Source: Caulobacter segnis ATCC 21756 (GTDB taxonomy: Bacteria; Pseudomonadota; Alphaproteobacteria; Caulobacterales; Caulobacteraceae). Taken from it: a DNA stretch of 64,000 nt. The notes beneath the pieces were generated by a model, which made no database searches, was not told the origin of the DNA, and was given only the letters and a program-made list of their open reading frames with translations. Every line of letters starts with the position of its first letter. Position 1 is the first letter of the stretch. A program made the translations under genes and the position numbers. The DNA is taken from positions 1,550,001 to 1,614,000 of the forward strand of contig NC_014100.1 of assembly GCF_000092285.1 (NCBI RefSeq), read 5' to 3'. Of the stretch, positions 60,407 to 64,000 are shown one piece after another.

Positions 60407-60473
60407 GCGCGCTCTGTTTTCAAAAGCCGAGTCCAGCCGCTGGCTGGGCGCAGATCTCCAAGGAGAGGCACAT

Positions 60474-60959
60474 ATGACCAAGCTGAACGAACTCGCCCCG
60501 CAAGAAGGCTCGACCAAGAACCGCATGCGCGTTGGCCGCGGCCCGGGTTCGGGCAAGGGCAAGACCGCCGGTCGCGGTGTGAAGGGCCAGAAGGCGCGCT
60601 CGGGCGTCGCCATCAACGGCTTCGAAGGCGGTCAAATGCCGCTGCACATGCGCATGCCGAAGCGCGGCTTCAACAACCCCTTCCGCCTGGAGTTCGCTGA
60701 AGTGAACCTGTGGCGCCTGGAACAGGCCGTGGCCGCTGGCAAGTTCAAGAAGGGCGCCGAACTGGGCGCTGCCGAACTGGTCGCCGCCGGCGTGATCCGT
60801 CGCGAACTGGACGGCGTGAAGCTGCTGGGCAAGGGCGAGATCAAGACCGCGCTGAAGCTGACCGTCTACTCGGCCACCGAAGCCGCCATCAAGGCCGTCG
60901 AGGCCGCGGGTGGTTCGGTCACCGTGACCAAGAAGGCCAAGGCGCAAGCCGAAGCCTAA
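60474..60959 (+). CDS. rplO: 50S ribosomal protein L15
   Basis: 161 residues with AGGAGAGG upstream. [45 protein letters not shown] and [12 protein letters not shown] identify L15. The C-terminal Ala/Lys-rich tail is somewhat extended. A palindromic repeat separates it from secY. Confidence 0.97.
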   Translation: MTKLNELAPQEGSTKNRMRVGRGPGSGKGKTAGRGVKGQKARSGVAINGFEGGQMPLHMRMPKRGFNNPFRLEFAEVNLWRLEQAVAAGKFKKGAELGAAELVAAGVIRRELDGVKLLGKGEIKTALKLTVYSATEAAIKAVEAAGGSVTVTKKAKAQAEA

Positions 60960-60968
60960 AAAGGCTGA

Positions 60969-61022
60969 TGTCATCCCGCTGAGCGCTCCGCGCTCCGGGA
61001 CACCGTTTCGACCGGGATGACA
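60969..61022. repeat. TGTCATCCCG palindromic repeat, copy 3
   Basis: TGTCATCCC (60969-60977) is inverted as GGGATGACA (61014-61022), with an inner GAGCGCTCCGCGCTC palindromic block. A short copy of the element at 20246 and 39875, here between codirectional rplO and secY. Confidence 0.8.
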
Positions 61023-61178
61023 GAATTACGAGGCTCGCCGTGACATCGCGGCGAGCCTCACCTATTTGTGGCGCTCTCCTCGGGCCAGCCTGGTCCGGGA
61101 AACCTAATTTCAGAGCGCGGTCGCCGCCGAAGCGGTATCTGCTTTCGGCTATCGCGCTCCTGAGTCGTGGGGATCTGT

Positions 61179-62534
61179 ATGGCCTCGGCCGCCGAACAAC
61201 TCGCAGCCAATATGAATTTCGCGTCGTTCCAAAAGGCGAGCGAACTTCACAAGCGTATCTGGTTCACGATCATCGCCCTGATCGTCTATCGCCTGGGCTC
61301 CTACGTTCCGATCCCCGGCATCGACGTCAACGCCTTCGCCCGGTTGTTCAACAACAACTCCGAAGGCATCCTGGGCATGTTCAACATGTTCTCGGGCGGC
61401 GCCGTCGAGCGGATGGCGATCTTCTCGTTGAACGTGATGCCCTACATCAGCGCCTCGATCATCGTGCAGCTGATGGGCTCGGTTTATCCGCCGTGGGAAA
61501 AGCTGAAGAAGGAAGGCGGGGAGGCGGGCCGCAAGACGCTGAACCAATACACCCGCTATCTGGCCGTCGTTCTGGCCGTCGTGCAGTCGGCCTCGATCGC
61601 CATGGGCCTGGCGGCCCAGCCGGGCGTCGTGGTGCAAGGCGTCGGCACGGTCTTCTTCGTCGCCTCCACCGTCGTGGCCCTGACGGGCGGCACGCTGTTC
61701 CTGATGTGGCTGGGCGAGCAGATCACCAGCCGCGGCGTGGGTAACGGCGTCAGCTTGATCATCTTCGCGGGCATCGTCGCCCGTCTGCCGATCGTGCTGG
61801 GCCAGATGCTGGTCCAGGGTCAGACCTCGGGCAACTATACCCCGCTGTTCCTGATCGTGATCGGCTGCGTGGCCGCCATCCTGGCCATCGTCTTCATGGA
61901 GCGCTCGCAGCGCCGCCTGCTGGTCCACTATCCCAAGCGCCAGCAGGGCAACCGCATGATCGGCGGCGAAAGCTCGTTCATGCCGCTGAAGATCAACACC
62001 GCGGGCGTGATCCCGCCGATCTTCGCCTCGAGCCTGCTTCTGCTGCCGACCACGGCCATGCAGTTCGTGCAGACCACCAACCTGCCGGCGTGGGCCTCGT
62101 GGCTGCCCGGCGTGGTGGGCGCGCTGCAGCACGGTCACCCGGCGTTCCTGATCTTCTACGCCCTGCTGATCATCTTCTTCTCGTTCTTCTACACCTCGGT
62201 CGTGTTCAACCCCGAGGAGACGGCCGAGAACCTGCGCAAGTACGGCGGCTTCCTGCCGGGCATCCGTCCGGGCAAGCGCACCGCCGAGTACCTGGACTAC
62301 GTGCTGACCCGCCTGACCGTCATCGGCGCGGCCTACATCACGGCCGTCTGCGTGGCGCCGGAGCTGGCGATGATGGCGATCAAGTCGAACCAGTTCGCTC
62401 TGGGCGGCACCTCGATCCTGATCGTCGTTACGGTGACCATGGACACCGTGGCCCAGATCCAGTCGCACTTGCTGGCCCACCAGTACGAGGGGCTTATCAA
62501 GAAGTCGAAGTTGCGGGGCGGTCGCAACCGCTAG
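61179..62534 (+). CDS. secY: Protein translocase subunit SecY
   Basis: 451 residues from the ATG at 61179 (the open frame begins at 61167). Ten hydrophobic segments; the plug/TM2 region includes FNMFSGGAVERMAIFSLNVMPYISASIIVQL, and the cytoplasmic loop before TM7 reads MERSQRRLLVHYPKRQ. The C5 loop FFYTSVVFNPEETAENLRKYGGFLPGIRPG contacts SecA and the ribosome. It is the channel of the inner-membrane secretion machine. Confidence 0.97.
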   Translation: MASAAEQLAANMNFASFQKASELHKRIWFTIIALIVYRLGSYVPIPGIDVNAFARLFNNNSEGILGMFNMFSGGAVERMAIFSLNVMPYISASIIVQLMGSVYPPWEKLKKEGGEAGRKTLNQYTRYLAVVLAVVQSASIAMGLAAQPGVVVQGVGTVFFVASTVVALTGGTLFLMWLGEQITSRGVGNGVSLIIFAGIVARLPIVLGQMLVQGQTSGNYTPLFLIVIGCVAAILAIVFMERSQRRLLVHYPKRQQGNRMIGGESSFMPLKINTAGVIPPIFASSLLLLPTTAMQFVQTTNLPAWASWLPGVVGALQHGHPAFLIFYALLIIFFSFFYTSVVFNPEETAENLRKYGGFLPGIRPGKRTAEYLDYVLTRLTVIGAAYITAVCVAPELAMMAIKSNQFALGGTSILIVVTVTMDTVAQIQSHLLAHQYEGLIKKSKLRGGRNR

Positions 62535-62561
62535 GTCCGGCTTCAATTTAATTACAAGCGT

Positions 62562-62600
62562 CGGAAGCCGGTTTGTCACAAAACCGGCTTCCGTTTTTAT
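62562..62600 (+). terminator. Intrinsic terminator after secY
   Basis: CGGAAGCCGGTTT (62562-62574) pairs with AAACCGGCTTCCG (62581-62593), 13 base pairs with a GTCACA loop, followed by TTTTTATT. Strong. It separates secY from adk. Confidence 0.92.
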
Positions 62601-62668
62601 TGCCGGGGCTCTAGGTCTGCTCCGGGAGATAGCCGGGCGCAGACTCGGTGACGCGCGAAGGGGCTTTC

Positions 62669-63238
62669 ATGAACTTGATCCTGTTCGGTCCGCCGGCGGC
62701 GGGGAAGGGCACTCAGGCCAAGCGCCTGGTCAGCGAGCGTGGCATGGTCCAGCTCTCGACCGGCGATATGCTGCGGGCCGCCATCGCCTCGGGGTCGGAG
62801 CTGGGCCAGCGCGTCAAGGGCGTGCTGGATCGCGGCGAACTGGTCACCGACGAGATCGTCATCGCTCTGATCGAGGAGCGCCTGCCCGAGGCCGAAGCGG
62901 CCGGTGGCGCGATCTTCGACGGTTTCCCGCGCACGGTCGCCCAGGCCGAGGCGCTGGATAAAATCCTGGCCAGCCGTGGCCAGAAGATCGACGTCGTTCT
63001 CCGACTCAAGGTAGACGAGCCAGCCCTGATCGAACGGATCAAGAAACGGTTCGAAGAACAGGGACGGCCCGACGACAATCCGGAAGTCTTCGTGACTCGC
63101 CTGGCCGCCTACAACGCCCAGACCGCGCCGCTTCTGCCGTATTACCAAGGGCAGGGGAAGCTGAAGGAACTGGACGGGATGGGTTCGGTCGAAGCCGTGG
63201 CCACGTCCATCGACGCCGCTCTCTCGGGAGAGGCTTGA
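62669..63238 (+). CDS. adk: Adenylate kinase
   Basis: 189 residues from the ATG at 62669 (an upstream in-frame GTG at 62648 adds seven residues). P-loop GPPAAGKGT at residues 7-15; GFPRTVAQAEAL and the DDNPEVFVTRL arginines are present. It is the short form without the long LID zinc domain. It converts ATP and AMP to two ADP in the cytoplasm. It is located between secY and rpsM, as in many alphaproteobacteria. Confidence 0.96.
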   Translation: MNLILFGPPAAGKGTQAKRLVSERGMVQLSTGDMLRAAIASGSELGQRVKGVLDRGELVTDEIVIALIEERLPEAEAAGGAIFDGFPRTVAQAEALDKILASRGQKIDVVLRLKVDEPALIERIKKRFEEQGRPDDNPEVFVTRLAAYNAQTAPLLPYYQGQGKLKELDGMGSVEAVATSIDAALSGEA

Positions 63239-63251
63239 GAAACCCCGAATT

Positions 63252-63267
63252 CACTGGACGTCCGGTG
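63252..63267. promoter_or_regulatory. Operator-like palindrome before the rpsM promoter
   Basis: CACTGGAC-GTCCGGTG, an 8-by-8 inverted repeat with one mismatch (T against G at the fourth position). It ends 10 bases before the -35 box and is followed at once by a GATTC (63268-63272) CcrM site. It may bind a repressor or activator (inference). Confidence 0.5.
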
Positions 63268-63277
63268 GATTCAGTTG

Positions 63278-63305
63278 TTGACGGAAGCGAAACGATCCCT
63301 ATAAC
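63278..63305 (+). promoter_or_regulatory. Sigma70-type promoter for rpsM
   Basis: TTGACG (63278-63283), a 16-base spacer and TATAAC (63300-63305), five of six matches each. Transcription would start near 63312, about 100 bases before the rpsM start. This suggests the alpha operon (rpsM, rpsK and probably rpoA, rplQ) starts its own transcript. Confidence 0.72.
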
Positions 63306-63413
63306 GGGGCGCTTCCGCGAAAGGGCGCGATCCGTGCGCGCCGGTCTTGGTCTTCTGGATCGAGCCGGGCGCGCCGTTCGCGTCTTTAGTGCGTGACTAG
63401 GAGAACATTAGAC

Positions 63414-63782
63414 GTGGCCCGTATCGCAGGCGTCAACATCCCGACGAACAAGCGCGTTTTGATCGCGCTTCAGTACATTCACGGCATCGGCCAAAAGTCC
63501 GCTCGTGAAATCATCACGAAGGTGGGCATCGAGGATGCGCGTCGCGTCAATCAACTGACCGACGCCGAAGTCCTCGCCATCCGCGAGACGATCGACCGTG
63601 ACTACACCGTCGAGGGCGACCTGCGTCGCGAGAACTCGATGAACATCAAGCGCCTGATGGACCTGGCCTGCTATCGCGGCCTGCGTCACCGTAAGGGCCT
63701 GCCGGTCCGCGGTCAGCGCACTCACACGAACGCTCGTACCCGCAAGGGTCCGGCCAAGCCGATCGCCGGCAAGAAGAAGTAA
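63414..63782 (+). CDS. rpsM: 30S ribosomal protein S13
   Basis: 122 residues from a GTG at 63414 (CTAGGAGA upstream); the longer frame to 63393 runs through the ribosome-binding site and is not S13-like. [32 protein letters not shown] and the C-terminal [26 protein letters not shown] are diagnostic. Confidence 0.97.
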   Translation: MARIAGVNIPTNKRVLIALQYIHGIGQKSAREIITKVGIEDARRVNQLTDAEVLAIRETIDRDYTVEGDLRRENSMNIKRLMDLACYRGLRHRKGLPVRGQRTHTNARTRKGPAKPIAGKKK

Positions 63783-63795
63783 GGTAGCCTGACCG

Positions 63796-64000
63796 ATGGC
63801 CAAGGAACCGGGTCGCGTTAAACGCCGCGAACGTAAGAACATCACCTCGGGCGTGGCGCACGTGAACGCCTCGTTCAACAACACTATGATCACCATCACC
63901 GACGCCCAGGGCAACACGATCTCGTGGTCCTCGGCCGGCATGATGGGCTTCAAGGGCTCGCGCAAGTCGACCCCGTACGCCGCTCAGATGGCCGCCGAAG
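63796..64000 (+). CDS. rpsK: 30S ribosomal protein S11 (N-terminal part)
   Basis: The ATG at 63796 opens a frame running off the window after 68 codons: [36 protein letters not shown], then [30 protein letters not shown]. Typical S11, 13 bases after rpsM. The rest of the gene lies outside. Confidence 0.95.
   Translation, partial: MAKEPGRVKRRERKNITSGVAHVNASFNNTMITITDAQGNTISWSSAGMMGFKGSRKSTPYAAQMAAE

Overview
The window is chromosomal DNA from an alphaproteobacterium of the Caulobacter type. The evidence is a GC-rich sequence with strong third-position GC, the bamD-recN-ligA order, a PBP2/RodA-linked mreBCD cluster, GANTC (CcrM) sites at promoters, a large TonB-dependent receptor, and ribosomal proteins with alphaproteobacterial lengths. 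This is by reading only; no database search was possible. Almost everything is core genome. I found no prophage, insertion sequence, CRISPR array, defence island or biosynthetic cluster.

Layout. 1-5124: end of bamD, recN, ligA and a DUF2147 protein. 5251-10476: Xaa-Pro aminopeptidase, a Tat-type carbonic-anhydrase-like protein, prmA, a small membrane protein and an LtrA-family protein. 10590-15442: UvrD/PcrA helicase, two tiny membrane proteins, a ribbon-helix-helix/DUF4169 pair and two glutathione transferases. 15580-22410: aspartate aminotransferase, FMN reductase, a TVP38-type membrane protein, leuA with a leucine leader peptide and attenuator, two methyltransferase-fold proteins and a drug/metabolite exporter. 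22776-28629: the cell-elongation operon mreB-mreC-mreD-mrdA-rodA. 28633-36484: accessory metabolic and membrane genes (proline iminopeptidase, epoxide-hydrolase-like enzyme, Bcr-type exporter, DUF423, a coupled three-gene kinase-like operon, TerC-like protein). 36491-38975: rlmB, tRNA-Tyr, tRNA-Gly and tuf. 39117-43500: a small membrane protein, a 1-kb non-coding stretch rich in palindromes, and the TonB-dependent receptor. 43846-50824: zinc-finger protein with a cNMP-domain thioredoxin-reductase-like protein, fdhD with a YdeP-type molybdoenzyme, a GIN-domain surface protein and an outer-membrane barrel. 51438-64000: the S10-spc-alpha ribosomal protein cluster from rpsJ to the start of rpsK, including secY and adk.

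How it works together. Cell-wall elongation (MreBCD, PBP2, RodA) and the translation/secretion machinery (23 ribosomal protein genes, SecY, EF-Tu, two tRNAs, PrmA, RlmB) make up the growth-related core. The most interesting material is regulatory. It includes an intrinsic terminator in the rpsJ leader behind a promoter with a GANTC site in its spacer; a second GANTC-associated promoter with a palindrome before rpsM; terminators that split the ribosomal cluster after rpmD and secY; a leuA attenuator; a hairpin that hides the mreC ribosome-binding site; and a palindrome with a cloverleaf-like tip at 39.68-39.83 kb. Several palindromic intergenic repeat families sit mainly between convergent genes.
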